Part shown: one piece after another, positions 1-11,906 of the stretch
Layout: each line of letters begins with the position of its first letter
Position numbering within the stretch: the stretch's first letter is position 1
Origin: Phaeoceros laevis
Lineage: Eukaryota > Anthocerotophyta > Anthocerotopsida > Notothyladales
Assembly: GCA_049999765.1 (NCBI GenBank)
Contig: JBNGIQ010009481.1
Location: 59,378 to 122,349 of the forward strand
Direction of reading: 5' to 3'
Length of the DNA: 62,972 bases
The notes under the pieces: generated by a model
What the model saw: only the letters and a program-made list of their open reading frames with translations
Told to the model about the DNA's origin: nothing
Database searches by the model: none
Program-made: the position numbers and the translations under genes

Positions 1-240
1 TGTTCCTTGTTCTTCAGTTAATATAACTAACAACATAATAATAATAACATACAAAATTAAAAGAACCTTACCAAAATCTTCAAATTCAATTTTTTTACAA
101 AATTAAAAGAACCTTACCAAATTCTTCAAAGCTAATATAACTAACAACAACATAATAATAATAACATACAAAATTAAAAGAACCTTACCAAAATAATCTT
201 GTTGCTTGCTAATAACATATACTAAAAGAGAACGGTTGCT
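1..240. repeat. AT-rich direct repeats
   Basis: A motif of about 30 bp (core AAATTAAAAGAACCTTACC) occurs three times, starting near 51, 98 and 169. It is interleaved with two copies of an AT-rich segment holding AATATAACTAACAACA-type sequence and ATA trinucleotide runs. No coding potential is visible. It looks like short local duplications in an intergenic or transposon-derived stretch. Confidence 0.8.
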
Positions 241-261
241 TCGAGATGTCTATATCATTTA

Positions 262-325
262 TTATTAGTTAGGGTTAGGGTTTATTATTAGTTAGGGTTA
301 GGGCGGACGGACGGACGGACGGACA
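262..325. repeat. Telomere-like repeats and (CGGA)n tract
   Basis: Two copies of a short unit ending in TTAGTTAGGGTTAGGG are followed directly by about five CGGA units. The GGGTTTA/GTTAGGG words resemble the plant telomere unit TTTAGGG but are too few and too irregular for a real telomere. The best reading is a small interstitial telomere-like or microsatellite tract. Confidence 0.7.
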
Positions 326-2060
326 ACAGCTACCCCTATTTTTTTAATATATAAGATGTCTTGGTAAGTATCCGACTCGGAGCAGGTTTTGTGGCTTCGG
401 TGGACCTGGGTTGCATTTGTTTTAGGCTGGATTCCGGCGGATTCCGGCCTAAAGGCCCTAAACCCTAGGTCAATTTAATTGAACCTTCAAAAACTTTTGT
501 GCTAGGAGATTTGCAAGTCACTTGACTCTTTTACTAGAAGAGTTTAAATTCGAAATTTCAAAAAGTGAAGAAGAACTATCAATGACCTTGAAATAGTTGG
601 GATCATGACTCCTTAGTTGGCATAATAAATAAAAAAGTAGATTTTCACAAACCTATAGAGTGGATAGATATATAGGAAGATGCACGTATCTGGCAGCATT
701 TTTTATTTGGCTAGTCCAAGTTGAGAGTGGGCATTGAACCTATATTGTCATGTCAAAGAGTTAAATCACGGAGTTAGAGCTTGGGCAACCGGCCTTCGGC
801 AATCAAGGCACTATCAGCACAGTGTCGGGATGAGTTGCTTCTCATCGCCTAACAGCAGGGATGCTTATGAGGGACCAGCGTTCTCATGGGATCAAGACCT
901 AAGGGTCATGGGGCTTCAGTTGGGTGTGCATTGGCGTTTCACTTTCAAACTTATCTATGCTTTTTCTGTTCATAAGTCAGTTACTTATTTAATAGACGTT
1001 TCAGTTCATTTGACCCGTTAAGGGCGAACCATTAGGGAATTATTCATTATAGATTCCTGAAGTTGCGGCATGATCGCGCTGTCGGCGCTAGCAATGATTA
1101 GTAAGAGATAGAGTGATGCCAGTAGGTTAAACACGACTCCCGATGTGCTGAACGTAGTCTTTAGCAAATTCCAATCTAGGCAACTGTGCTGCTTCCAGCT
1201 TGTAGCTCTGATCTCAATTTTGTGCAAGTTATACTTGATGCATTGTTGTTGAAACTGCTTGTCAATTGTGCTAGACTCAACCACCTGCATACAGGTTCAG
1301 GTTTGTACGCAAACTTGTAATAGGAAGCATCCGATTGTGAACAGTTGGTCTTTCTCTTCTTCTGCTACATGGTTTGGAGGCTGAAGTTATGCCAGGGCTT
1401 TAAAAACAGGGTTTCACATGAGCTAGTGACATTCTCGATGAAATAGAGACCGGGCAGGTAAAAGCTTGAAATGGGTGTGCAGAGTTCGAAATAAGCACAC
1501 ATTTTCCCCTCAATCGCCAAAAACTATGAACTTTTTGAAATTGTGGTAGGTAAAAAAGGGCATAAATTCATGTTTTCCTCATGCCAATGCTTGTGCGTTG
1601 GCAAAAGAACTACAATTAACCCTTATTTTCAAGGAAAATAGGCGCACTTGAAGGGCCCTACAACACAAGATGTCTTGTGAAAAAACTTGAAAATTATCGT
1701 CGAAAGGGCATTTTGAAAGGGATAGACATGCGTGTAACAACACCAACTTGAAATTGAAGCACAAACTAAAAACAACGTTGTTCACAAGTCCAACCATAGC
1801 TCGATTCATATGCGACTATGGGCTGATGGCTGCTACCTTACTATCAATGCCTCAATGCTTTAGATTAGTTGCTTAAATATTATTCAACACCCAATAAGGG
1901 CCAAAAGATATGTCCAATTTTCTACATTGGACCACTTCAGAAAACAAATATAACACTGTGTGCATCCATGTACACCGCGTCATATTTGAAACCCATAGTC
2001 TCAATATTGAGATGACTTGTTTTAGAGCTTCTTAGGGATTGAAATCCTTTGTATTAAAAA
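326..2060. other. Intergenic, no gene recognised
   Basis: Short open frames at 734-1021 (+), 1018-1290 (-) and 1579-1809 (-) have no recognisable domain, no good splice partners and AT-rich composition. I see no RNA gene or complete mobile element. A 5' LTR matching the terminal sequence at 6596 was searched for by eye and not found. Confidence 0.5.
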
Positions 2061-2070
2061 AGGTCTAGAT

Positions 2071-3030
2071 TTGGGCAGAGAGAAATGTCCCCAAATGGAG
2101 CGTGTAGCCTACCTGGAGAGAAGGCTGAAGCAGCAACAGACTGCACAACCGGTCCAGGATGTGGGTAGGCCTGCGGTGCCCTACACCATTAAGGTGCCCA
2201 CCAAAGCCGGAATTGTACAATGGCAAGCGCGATCCTGTTACTGTGGAAAGATAGAACTTCAAGCATCAAGTCCGTTTGTATGTACTCCTGCAGAAAACCA
2301 AAGTGGAGAATCAAGTCATCCTGGTGTTAATATTTCTCCGAGGGGCAGCTCTAACTTGGTGGTTGCAGAGGGAGATGCTAGTGCAGCAGGGAGGAGCCCT
2401 GCCATGCGTCACCTTAGATGATTTTTTCTAAGCTGTCACGTTGCAATTCGTTCCTTTAGACAGCAGAATGGTGGCTCGAGACAAACTAACGCGTTTGTAT
2501 AAGAGAGGGAGTCTAGCAGCGTACAACGAAGAAGTCCTCAATATTTGCTTGAGTATTCCCAGAATGGCTGAAGACGAAAAAGTGGACAAGTACTCGCATG
2601 GTTTGAAGCCGGCAGTGAAAGAGAAGGTAGTCATGGCTCGTTGCCAAACCCTGAATGAGGCAATGGCTGTAGCTGACAGGGCGGATGCATTTTTTTGGCA
2701 ACTGAGAGGGTGGAATAGGGCCAGTTCAAACAACTCAAGTGGCATATGCAGCAGCGAAGGACCAACTCCCATGGAGCTCGAACATGTCAAGCAGGAATTT
2801 CGAGGAAACTACTATGCTTGTGGTGAGTGGGGACATAGAAGCATGGATTGTACTAAGAGCCCTGCATGTCCGAGACCAGGAGGAGGTAGAGGCAGAGGAG
2901 GGGGGTATGCCGAGCGACTGGTCACCACCAGCAAACCACCAACAAAACGTCAAATGTGTTAGCAACCTGGAAAATGAAGATGCGAAGAAGACTGATCAGG
3001 AAAACGAAACATCCCAGCAGTCACAGGGGT
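2071..3030 (+). pseudogene. Retrotransposon gag remnant
   Basis: The region 2071-2421 encodes a charged, coiled-coil-like start. The region 2441-2962 encodes the capsid C-terminal part, with a motif around MVARDKLTRL and then a zinc-knuckle-like CGEWGHRSMDC followed by a Gly/Arg-rich tail. The first Cys of the CCHC knuckle is Tyr here (TAC), so metal binding is probably lost. Two open frames overlap around 2739-2962, which shows frame decay. Confidence 0.75.
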
Positions 3031-3142
3031 AACTGCTGGGGAAGAAGCCACCCCGACACAAGAGGTATGCACTTGTGAATTTAACAATGTTGCGGCATTC
3101 AGGGAGTCTGATGAATGCGGATGTGGAACCGAGAGTGAGCGA

Positions 3143-6100
3143 GTGAGAAGTTTATTTGTAGTCCAAGGAAAAATAAATGGCCAAACATGCCGGATTTTAC
3201 TGGACTCCGGTGCTAACGCAAGCTTCATGTCGTACACATATGCCAAGAAGTGGAATTTGAACACCGAAGAGTCTTGTGGGAGGGTGCAGCTGGCCAACGG
3301 GCACAAGAGCACAAAGGAAGCCACAATCAGCAAGATGGTTACACTACGAATGGGTGAACATCGGGAGAGGACGCGGTTTGAACACTATGACAGAATTACA
3401 TAATGGGTGTGATTTGTTGTTGGGCATGCCATGGCTTGAGGACCATAATCCGGCCATCACTTGGAAAGAAAAAGAGTTGGTGTTAACTTGTAATGGGCAC
3501 AAAGTAGTAGTCAGACGAGAGCAGCTATGTAGATTATCGCGAGGAAGTAAGAAACCTAGAATCCAGATAGTATCTGCAGATACCATCCTACATGACTATA
3601 CAGAGAGAGGAACAGAAACTTTCTTGTTTGTAGTCCGTGAGAAAAAAATGACTGAGGGTCATAGAGGTTAGGCACGTTGGAAGTGATGGCAGCTTGGAGC
3701 AACCATGTGCAGAATTTCAGGAAGTGCTTACAGAGTATCAGGACGTCCTGGTGGATGGACTTCCGCCTGGACTGCCACCAAAGAGGGCTGTAGATCACAA
3801 AATAGAACTTGTTCCAGGTGAACATATTCCACCTCCTAAGCCATGTTACAAGATGTCCCATCTGGAATTACTTGAATCGAAGAACGAAGTGGAGGAGCTG
3901 ATTCGCAAAGGTTATGTTCGCCCCTCAACCTCTCCATATGGGGCTCTTATATTGTTTACAAAAAAGAAAAATTGTAAATTGAGGATATGTGTAGATTGCC
4001 GTGCTATAAATCGTATTACTCGCAAAACAATTACCCGCTGGGCACCTCTATTGATGAATTGCTATCTAGAGAATTTGGCGGGTGCATGGTTTTTCTCCAA
4101 GCTTGATTTGGCTGCAGGCTATCATCATATCAGGATAGCGGAGGAAGATATTGCAAAAACAGCCTTCAACACAAGGTATGGCCATTAGGAATGGCTTATG
4201 ATGAGCTTCGGTCTCACTAATGCTCCAGCTACATTCCAGGGCCTTATGAACGATGTGTTTGGCGATATGATTTACAATGGTTTAATGGTATATTTGGATG
4301 ATATCGTGGTGTTTAGTAAAACGAAGGAGGAGCACATCAACAAACTTAGACAAACACTGCAAAGGCTACGTGAGCATTAGCTGTATGCCCAGATCTCGAA
4401 ATGCGAATTCATGGCACAGACTCTCGAGTACCTTGGGCACATCATAGACCTAGTCCAGCATGGGATCAAAGTCGATCCATCCAAACACAGGTGATCAGGG
4501 ACTGACCAACTCTTAGGAGTGTAAAAGAACTGCAATAATTTCTAGGACTTGCAAATTACTATAGAAAGTTTGTACAAGGTTTTGCGGGGATTGCCACACC
4601 CTTGACCAATTTACTGCAGCAGGAGCAAGACTAGAAATGGGAGCCTGCCCAAGAAGAGGCCTTCGATTGATTGAAGCAAGCTTTGACCAGAATACCTGTA
4701 TTGAAGTACCCAGACTGTGAAAGGGAGTTTGTGGTGACAATTGATGCCTCTGATACTACAATAGGAGCTGTCTTACAGCAGGAAGATGAAAATCGCATGC
4801 ATCTCGTAGCATATTTCTCTAGGAAGCTAAAAGGAGTGGAGCTCAACCGGACAACCAGTGAGAAGGAGGCTATGACACAAATTCTTGCTATCAAGAAATG
4901 GAGGTGCTTTCTAGAAGGCACCCACTTTACGTTGGAAACTGACCATCACCCGTTGGTGTATCTGTAGACCCAAGCTGTGCTTTCCAGAAAACAAGCACGA
5001 TGGCTTGAGTTGTTGTGCAGCAGTACTCGTTTACAGTCAGGTATTTGAAACGGGAAGAAAACCGGGTGGCTGATCAATGCTTTAATTCACCTTAATGCTT
5101 TGGTGGTTAGCAGGTTACAGGATCAGGAACCATGGGTATTTGACATTAAGCAGGCTTTGGAAACTGATGCTCTGGCTCAACAAGTTATATCTACATTCGA
5201 TGAAGAATGAAATTCAGATTGGCAGTATGAAAATGTTGCTATATTTCAAAGGTAGATTGTACATTCCTGAAAGTGATGAAATTAGAAATGCTATAATTAG
5301 AGAGGCTCATGGGACACCTTCTGTAGGGCATCCATGCATTTAAAGAATGCAACAATTTGTAAACAGGAGGTACTACTGGCCGTCCATGAATTAGCAAATT
5401 CGGAAGTATGTTAGAGAGTGCGATGTTTGTCAAAGAGTGAAAGCATCAAGAGTAAAGAAAGGCGGGTTGCTGCAACCATTACCTGTACGCACGAAGCCAT
5501 GGAGGCAAGTCACTATGGATTTTATTTCAGGATTGCCAACAACTAAACAAGGGTATGACGCCATACTTGTTTTCACTGACAAGTTTACCTGCATGGTGCG
5601 CTTGATTCCAACTACGGAGACTATCAATGCAGAGGAGACAGTGGACCTGTTCATGAAACACATTTACAAGCTACATGGGTTACCGAAATCCATTGTAACT
5701 GATCGAGATCTGCGTTTTACTTCTCATTTTGGTGAGCTGTACACAAAGCTCTAGGTACGAAGCTATGTCTGTCCACGGCATATCATCCTGAGACTGGCGG
5801 TGCAACTGAACGGGCTAATCAGACTATAGAAAACTTTCTCAGATCTCACTGCAGCATGCATCAGGTGATCTGGGATGAGTATTTGCATTTTGCTGAATTT
5901 GCATTCAATGACGCTGTAGCCACAGCAACTGGCTTCAGACCATTTTTTCTTAATGGGGGTTAGCATGCAGAGACCATTTTGATGTCCAACTATCTTACCT
6001 GCAGCTGCTAACACACCTGCAGTAGCGGACTTCTTACAAGTCCGCCTACGAGCCCAAGATATGGCAAGACAACAAGCCCTGGAAGCACAGAATCGGCAAT

Positions 6101-6530
6101 CACAATATGCGGACCGGCATCGTCGCCAGGTTGAGTTCCAATAGGGGATTTAATCATGCTCTCAACTAAATACATAGATCTGTCGGCACATTCAACAAGA
6201 AAGCTCTCGGACCGATACATTGGTCCATATCGAGGTATACAACTTATTGGCAAAGTAGCCTACTGGTTGGAACTTCCTCCGCAGCTCACAATACATGATG
6301 TATTCCGTGTGTCTCTCTTACGCAGATACTATGGGACCCCACCTACCGGGCCACCACCAGTTTGGGAAACCGAGCAGAACGAGTTCGAAGTTGAACGTAT
6401 TTTGCAGCACCGCATGTCACGCCGTCGATGGCAATTTCTAGTTCTTTGGAAAGATTACCCCGGGCCCCATCTGACGCAACTTGGGAACGTATTCACAACA
6501 TGCAAAATGCAAATGAACTGATTCGGGAGT
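3143..6530 (+). pseudogene. Retrotransposon pol remnant (PR-RT-RH-IN-chromodomain)
   Basis: Domains in order: aspartic protease with LLDSGANASF near 3200; reverse transcriptase with [12 protein letters not shown] at 4200 and [10 protein letters not shown] near 4290-4320; RNase H with TIDASDTTIGAVLQQ near 4740; an integrase zinc-binding tail with CDVCQR near 5420; integrase core with MDFISGLP and TDRDLRFTSHF (5515-5730) and ERANQTIE near 5810; chromodomain with EVERILQHR and LVLWKDYPG (6380-6465). In-frame stops lie at about 4186, 4378, 4633, 4966, 5341, 5395 and 5961. Frame changes occur near 3400, 5750, 6145 and 6470. All catalytic regions are recognisable but the reading frame is not continuous. 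Confidence 0.88.
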
Positions 6531-6595
6531 ACGCTCAGGAGCATCAACTTAGAATTCCAGGCTTCGTCCTCGAAGCCCGACCACCCCCGGGTGGG

Positions 6596-6955
6596 TGTCA
6601 CAGTTAACCCTAGTTAAGCATAGGAGTTAGTAAGTTAGAGGTAAAAGTAAGGAGTAAGTAGAGTAAAAGAAGTCTCAGGAAGCTACTAGAAGTAGCTTAT
6701 GCCAGATGGCGTAGATTATAAGGGCCGTAAAAACTCTAAAGTAGGGTTTGACACATGTACCATTAGAGGCTTATTTAAACAGCCTGAAAACCTTAACGAG
6801 ACAATCCTTACCTGGCCACAAACAGCTAGCGAGCACTGTGACATAACATGTCCCTGTACTCTTGAGCGTTAAAAATCAATAGACAAATTAGAGAGTTTTT
6901 AGGCGTATTGCATATTGAAGCGCGTCTCTTTGGTTTCGATGTGAACCCATTTCAG
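6596..6955 (+). repeat. Putative 3' LTR
   Basis: It begins with TGTCACAG directly after a short G-rich stretch (GGGTGGG, 6589-6595) that would serve as the polypurine tract. It holds a TATTTAAA box near 6770 and an AATCAATAG polyadenylation-like word near 6880. The right end is uncertain because no second LTR is present for comparison; 6955 is an estimate. Confidence 0.55.
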
Positions 6956-7943
6956 GCCCTATAGTTTGATATCCTGTTAAATTTCATATTTTGTTTGTCC
7001 CAAAGTATACTAGAAAAATTCCTATATGAATAAAATCCCTCTAAAAAACACTTTGCATTTTTTCAAAACTCGATTTTGCCAAGGGTGCCCTAGAGTCAAT
7101 CGCCAGTCTTTAATACTTTGGAGACCGTGTTTGAAGATGTTTTGAATTCAACAAGAATAGTTTAAATGCCATTTACTAGTGAGCCTGCATTTCGCCCAAT
7201 GGTCAAGATTTTAGACTTTTACCCAGGCACAATAAATGAACTCCCTCCCTTTGATTGAAGTAAGGCACACCCAAGTCTTAAGCCAATCAGACCCCCACGT
7301 GGTGATGCAATCAGCCAGGATCAAAAGATAAGCACCAAGATTCAAATCAGTCAGCTCGAGAAACTAAAAGACAAAGCATTGGGCCTTCCAATGGTCCGCC
7401 TACCAGGTAGACTCGCATATGCGTAGACACGTGCTGCTCTTTACGGTCTGAGCAAGATACAAGCTTCGTGCACTTGAGCTATGGCTTCTGCGGCCAGCTC
7501 CTCACGAGTACAACCATGTACTGGAAAGATCAGAATCAGAGAGAGACCCTCATCCTATGAGATAGAGTGCCCTTTTTAAACATGGCCGAAATCCTCTAGA
7601 TGGAATTTAGGAACTAACTTTAGGAACTAACATGGGAGTTTACCTTGCGGACCTTGTAGTTCAAGTCCTAGTTACCTTGTTACCCAAGTGACAAGTTTCT
7701 AAAATTCACAATACTTGTCACTGGTTAAGTGCTAAGAATAAGGGATGAAATTCGATAAATAGTGTATATAACTTCATATTAGTTAATATTACTTCATAAC
7801 GCCCTAATACATTTCCCATATTTAGGGCATGGTATAAAATTCTGTGTGTTAGGGTGGTGCTTCCACTGTGTTAATGCTTCTGCGTGTGCTCGATGGTGTG
7901 ATTGATGCGTGCTGTTGGATAGCAGCATCCATGTAAATCCGCT
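6956..7943. other. Intergenic, PPR gene upstream region
   Basis: No open frame with recognisable content lies here. The last 200 bp before the PPR start codon are AT-rich (7740-7860), as expected for a plant promoter, but no single TATA box can be assigned with confidence. Confidence 0.4.
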
Positions 7944-9880
7944 ATGGCGGCGGTCGGTCGCCGGCTGCGATCGTTGTTGCGGCTTTCAGCTGGCTCTGGT
8001 GCAGCTGCAGCCTCTGGCTCGGGCCGACACCGCCAGGATGCTACGCCTGCGCTGACCTCCTTGCTGCTCCAACGCCACATAGGCACTGTGGATTGCACGT
8101 AGGTTACCGTTTCCTCCTCCCACTGTCCGTGTTTTTGCATCGCAGGGCAGACTACATGTGCCACCAAACCCTGAAAAGTTGGATTGTGCTGGGGTCAATT
8201 TCCTTCAGCAGTTCTGGAATGTTCAAACTTTGTGGCGTGAACTTCATCTCCCGTGGTTGTGGTCTGTAGGGATAGTGGTGCAGGCACCTTGGGGGATAGA
8301 GGAGAAGACACTCTTAAGGCTGACAAGGTTTTGGAACTTTTGAAATCACAACCATCAGTGCCGAAGTCTGCTGCTACAGTGCTGCAGCGACCTAGAAGAA
8401 AGAATCAGGCTTATCAGAGATCCAAAAATATAACAGCGGTATCCAATTTAGTGATACTGCTTGAAGGCGCAGAGACTACTGGGGATGTGGCGAAGCTTCT
8501 AAATGATAAGGCAGCCGAGCTAATGGGATTGTCAGATTGGCCTTGGCTACCCCTATTCGACGCTTTGCAGAAGGGACCCAAGCCGCATTTGGTGATTGAG
8601 GTACATTTGTTCACAGCTGCTAGTACATTTGTGCCATCTCCTCAATTACCCGAGAGGCCTTTTATTTGAGCTGGCTGGGACATTGTGTGCAGGTTTTCAA
8701 CTGGAGAAGAAGTCAGTTGAATAAGACGCCTGATGCTAAAGAGTATTCGAAAATGATCTCATGCGCCGGCAAATTGAACCAGCTGGAAATCGCTGAGCAG
8801 TTGTTCGATGAGATGAAGAAGCATGGACTCAAACACACAGCTGCGACTCACAACGCTCTGATATTTGCTTATGGAAAGAACTTTCAGCCGGACAAGGCAG
8901 TTGCATTGTTCAAGGAGATGAAGGAAACAGAAGATTGCCATCCTACAGTCATCACGTACAACACTCTTATTTCCATGTACAGCAGGTTGAGCGTCACAGA
9001 AGAGATGGAGAAAGTCTTTCAAGCTTGTAAGGCCTCAGGTTTTTGTCCAGACAGACATACATACAATGCCATGATATGGGGGTACATGCGATCTGGGCAG
9101 TATGCCAAGATGGAGGATATGTTTCGGGAGTTGCAACACGGTGAATGCAGGCCTGATGTAATCACGTTCAATGCCCTGTTCATTGCGTACTCTAGAATGG
9201 AGGCACTGGACAAGATGGAAGACACATTCAAGGCCATGCAAAAGGCAGGGATACCTATCAATGCCATGGTGGGTGAGCTGATGGTGGAGGCATATGGGAA
9301 GCAACGCAACCATGCAAAGATGGAAGGGATAGTTAGAATCATGGAGGATACCCCGAACGTGATATCCGGGTCACGCATTTTTAACTTGCTGATAGAGGCT
9401 TACGCAGGAGGAGGTCGTCTTGATGACATGGAAAGGGCGCTTGATAAAATGTTGTTAGCAAATAGGCTTTTTTCCTCCCCAAGAACACTGGAAGGCGTGA
9501 TATGTGCATTCGCAAATGCTAGGGAGTATGACAGACTTCAAAAGGTTTTAGATAGAGTCAAGATAAGTGGTTGGATGATGTCTAATATCACCTTCAACAC
9601 CTTAATCTTTGAGTATGGTAGGGGAGGTCTTCTCAGCAAGATGGAGCAGGCATATGAGCAGATGAGAGCTGCAGGTGTTGAGATAGGTCCTAGGACTTTC
9701 CAGATAATGTATGATGCTTTTGACAAGGTAAAAGACTCGAGAGGTAAAGAAAGAACACGGCAACGTATGATACAAGTTGGCCTTGACCCTTCCACAGATT
9801 TAGAGGTGCAAGTTGACCGGACATACAGCGATGAAGAAATCTATGGGGGCAAATTGCGGTCAGCCGCTCCGAGCCGATGA
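7944..9880 (+). CDS. P-class pentatricopeptide repeat protein, probably organellar
   Basis: Three exons join in frame: 7944-8098, 8270-8600 and 8693-9880 (introns of 171 and 92 bp, GT-AG), giving 557 residues. The N-terminus (MAAVGRRLRSLLRL...) is Arg/Ser/Ala-rich and acid-free like a mitochondrial or plastid presequence. The segment before the repeats (ending PHLVIE|VFNWRRSQL) is typical of P-class PPR proteins. About eight or nine 35-residue repeats follow, with TYNTLISMY, TYNAMIWGY, TFNALFIAY and TFNTLIFEYG as helix-A motifs. There is no E, DYW or SMR domain. P-class PPRs bind organellar RNA for stabilisation, splicing or translation; the RNA target cannot be read from sequence. The gene is intact, unlike the PLS-class PPR remnant at 19.8-21.1 kb. 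Confidence 0.88.
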
Positions 9881-10272
9881 ACATGGCCGCCTGGGAATCA
9901 TGTTTGAATCGCAGCTTCGGCTCCTCTCTTCAATAGTTTGACATACATGGCCGTCATGGAGACTGACCAGCGGCTTGTGATGCCTCTGTTTACATCCTGG
10001 AAGCCGAACCTGAAACGGATGACTGAGGTTTCAATTGCGAGACCCAACTGCGGGGTTCCCCCAATGTACGATGATTTGTATTTCTGGAAGCACTTCTGCA
10101 GACGTTTACAATGCACGTTCTCATTAGTTCTGAAACGCCACATGTCAGCGCTGTCCTGCATTCCAAGTAAACAAATACTGTACACGTACGAAGTTCGGGT
10201 TGGGCAAGCCGGCTGTGAGCATCAAATTGCATGTCCATTGCAGGCGAACAAAAGCACTGCAGCCGGTCTTTT
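9881..10272. other. Intergenic: PPR 3' region and tRNA 3' flank
   Basis: This holds the PPR 3' UTR. A short AAAA run at 10251-10254 reads as TTTT on the minus strand and could be the Pol III terminator of the tRNA gene, about 20 bp past its end. The overlapping open frames on both strands look non-coding. Confidence 0.4.
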
Positions 10273-10353
10273 CGCAGCCTGAGAGATTCGAACTCTCGCG
10301 GGCGAACCCATGTACTTAGCAGGCACACGCCTTAACCACTCGGCCAAAGCTGC
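10273..10353 (-). tRNA. trnS-GCU: tRNA-Ser(GCU)
   Basis: Read on the minus strand, the sequence folds into a full class II tRNA. The acceptor stem starts GCAGCTT and pairs with AGGCTGC, with discriminator G. The D arm is GGCCGAGTGGTTAAGGC (A box), the anticodon loop reads CTGCTAA with anticodon GCT, then a long variable arm and the T arm GAGAGTTCGAATCTCTC (B box). The long variable arm and anticodon identify serine (AGC/AGU codons). No intron is present. Being nuclear-type with internal Pol III promoters, it needs no upstream signal. Confidence 0.95.
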
Positions 10354-10460
10354 TTGACAAGTGTAATCGTAGTTTTTTAATATCAGTATAATGCGAAGAT
10401 TGTGGAGGAAAAGGCACCACCTGCTCTGGGATTCTGAACAGTTGGTTGTGCACGGGCTGG

Positions 10461-11818
10461 ATGGAGTGGGCAGGATGGCTGGGCGCTCTGGGCTCCATCC
10501 TCTTCTTCGGCTCTTACGGTAGGTGGCATTTCTTCCCAATCCCCCAGCCAGATAATGCAAAGGATTGATCTCTTGTCTGCTCTGCAGCTGTGCCCATTCG
10601 AATGCCCTCAGCGATGGCTTCTCCGCTTGACCCAGTAGTGTTTCAGGCCTACAAGTCCCTCGCTTGCTTCACCACCTCATGGTTGGTTCTGCTCTACGTG
10701 GTAAGCTTCGCAACTGCACAGTTTGCATCTTGCATTGCAGGAGGAGAGTAACGGGCCACCTGGGGATGTTGGTCGTGCCTCAGCCTCTGAAGTTCACGTG
10801 GTGGGGAGTGCTGGGAGCCGGGATATGGGTCGTGACCGGCATCGGAGCCATCATGGGTGTGCGACTAGCTGGGATCGGGACCGCGCAGTCCCTGTGGAGC
10901 GGCCTTAGCAGTACGGTTGGGAACATGACCCGCAAACGCACCCTTCTGCTTCTCCTCACTAGCAGATTGCCACGGTCGAGAAGCTGAGCCGCAGGGACGC
11001 TTTCCTCTCTGAATGCAGTCGTGGTGTCCTACATTTGGGGAGCTTACGTGTTCCACGAGCCCATCAAGAGCCCTGGCTTTGCCTTTCTGGCACTCTTTGT
11101 CATGGTAGTTGGAATGGTGGGAGTAGCCATGGCTGCTGCTGGTCACCGTCCGTGGACAACGTTGCATTCCCCCGACCAGCAGCATTGGAAGGCCCTGCCA
11201 TCCTCTCCTATTGATGCAAGTCGGAAAAGCTTTCAGAACGAGAAGCACCAGCAATTCGTGAAGGGCGTCTTGTGCGCGGTGTTTGTGGGTCTGCTCAACG
11301 GGAGCCTCTTGGTTCCCCTCAAGTATGCAAACAAGGTCTGAAGGTGGCTGTAACATGTTTCCAGTGGAAACGATGAAAAGAGTGGCAGGCAGGCATGGCT
11401 GATGTGTGAATCTTGGCTTGTTGCGTTTACGCAGGACGTTGTGGGTGTCGAGTACTTGGTTAGCTTTGGAGTTGGAGCCATGCTTCTGACGACACTGGTT
11501 CTGGGGATCTACTTTGCAGTGCTCGCAGCCCTGGGCAGACCACGTCCAGGATTGCGAATAGGATTAGGAGCTGCTCCTGCTCTAGCCACTGGTTTGATGT
11601 GGAGTGCCGGCAACTTTTGCAGCATTTATGCAACAATGGGGCTTGGACTGTCTTTGGGATGGCCCTTGGTGCAATGCCAGCTGCTCGTGAGTGCAAGCTG
11701 GGCCGTCTTTTACTTCCATGAAGCGCGAGGGAAGGAGGCTGGGTATTGGCTCATGGCCTCTTCGGTTGTGGTGTTGGTGGGAGTGTTCATGTTGTCAGAG
11801 TTCGGCACAAATCAATAG
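10461..11818 (+). CDS. TMEM144-like multi-pass membrane transporter
   Basis: Five exons join in frame: 10461-10518, 10588-10700, 10784-10910, 11019-11335 and 11435-11818, giving 332 residues. The protein is highly hydrophobic with about ten predicted membrane segments and belongs to the TMEM144/drug-metabolite transporter-like group. It starts at once in a membrane helix with GSILFFGSYAVP. PLKFTWWGVLGAGIW and IVVSYIWGAYVFHEP match the first half, and GLLNGSLLVPLKYA with LMWSAGNFCSIYA the second. A hydrophilic loop of about 40 residues separates the halves. The family is thought to move sugars or related solutes; the substrate is unknown. The third exon start (10784) was chosen because it alone keeps the frame and the family motif. 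Confidence 0.85.
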
Positions 11819-11906
11819 ATAATAGCAAAGTAAAGCAGGTGCCTGATACAGCATCATGTCTTGTCAGCAAGCGATCCAATGGCTGTTCATTCAGAAAGTT
11901 GCAAAC

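Larger units (their letters stand above)
2071..6955 (+). mobile_element. Degenerate Ty3/gypsy chromovirus
   Basis: A decayed LTR retrotransposon lies on the plus strand in the order gag, protease, reverse transcriptase, RNase H, integrase, chromodomain, then a putative 3' LTR. This is the Ty3/gypsy order, and the C-terminal chromodomain marks it as a chromovirus. The coding region is broken by many in-frame stops and single-base frameshifts. Part of gag between about 2421 and 2441 seems deleted, because the frame resumes in the middle of the capsid region. No 5' LTR is seen, so the left end is probably truncated. It cannot be autonomous. Confidence 0.9.

Noticed and set aside
1-2070. 5' LTR for the chromovirus
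   Set aside because: No copy of the sequence starting at 6596 and no primer-binding site could be found upstream of gag.
8158-8343. Separate small ORF within the PPR 5' part
   Set aside because: It lies mostly in the first intron (8099-8269), which joins the two PPR exons in frame.
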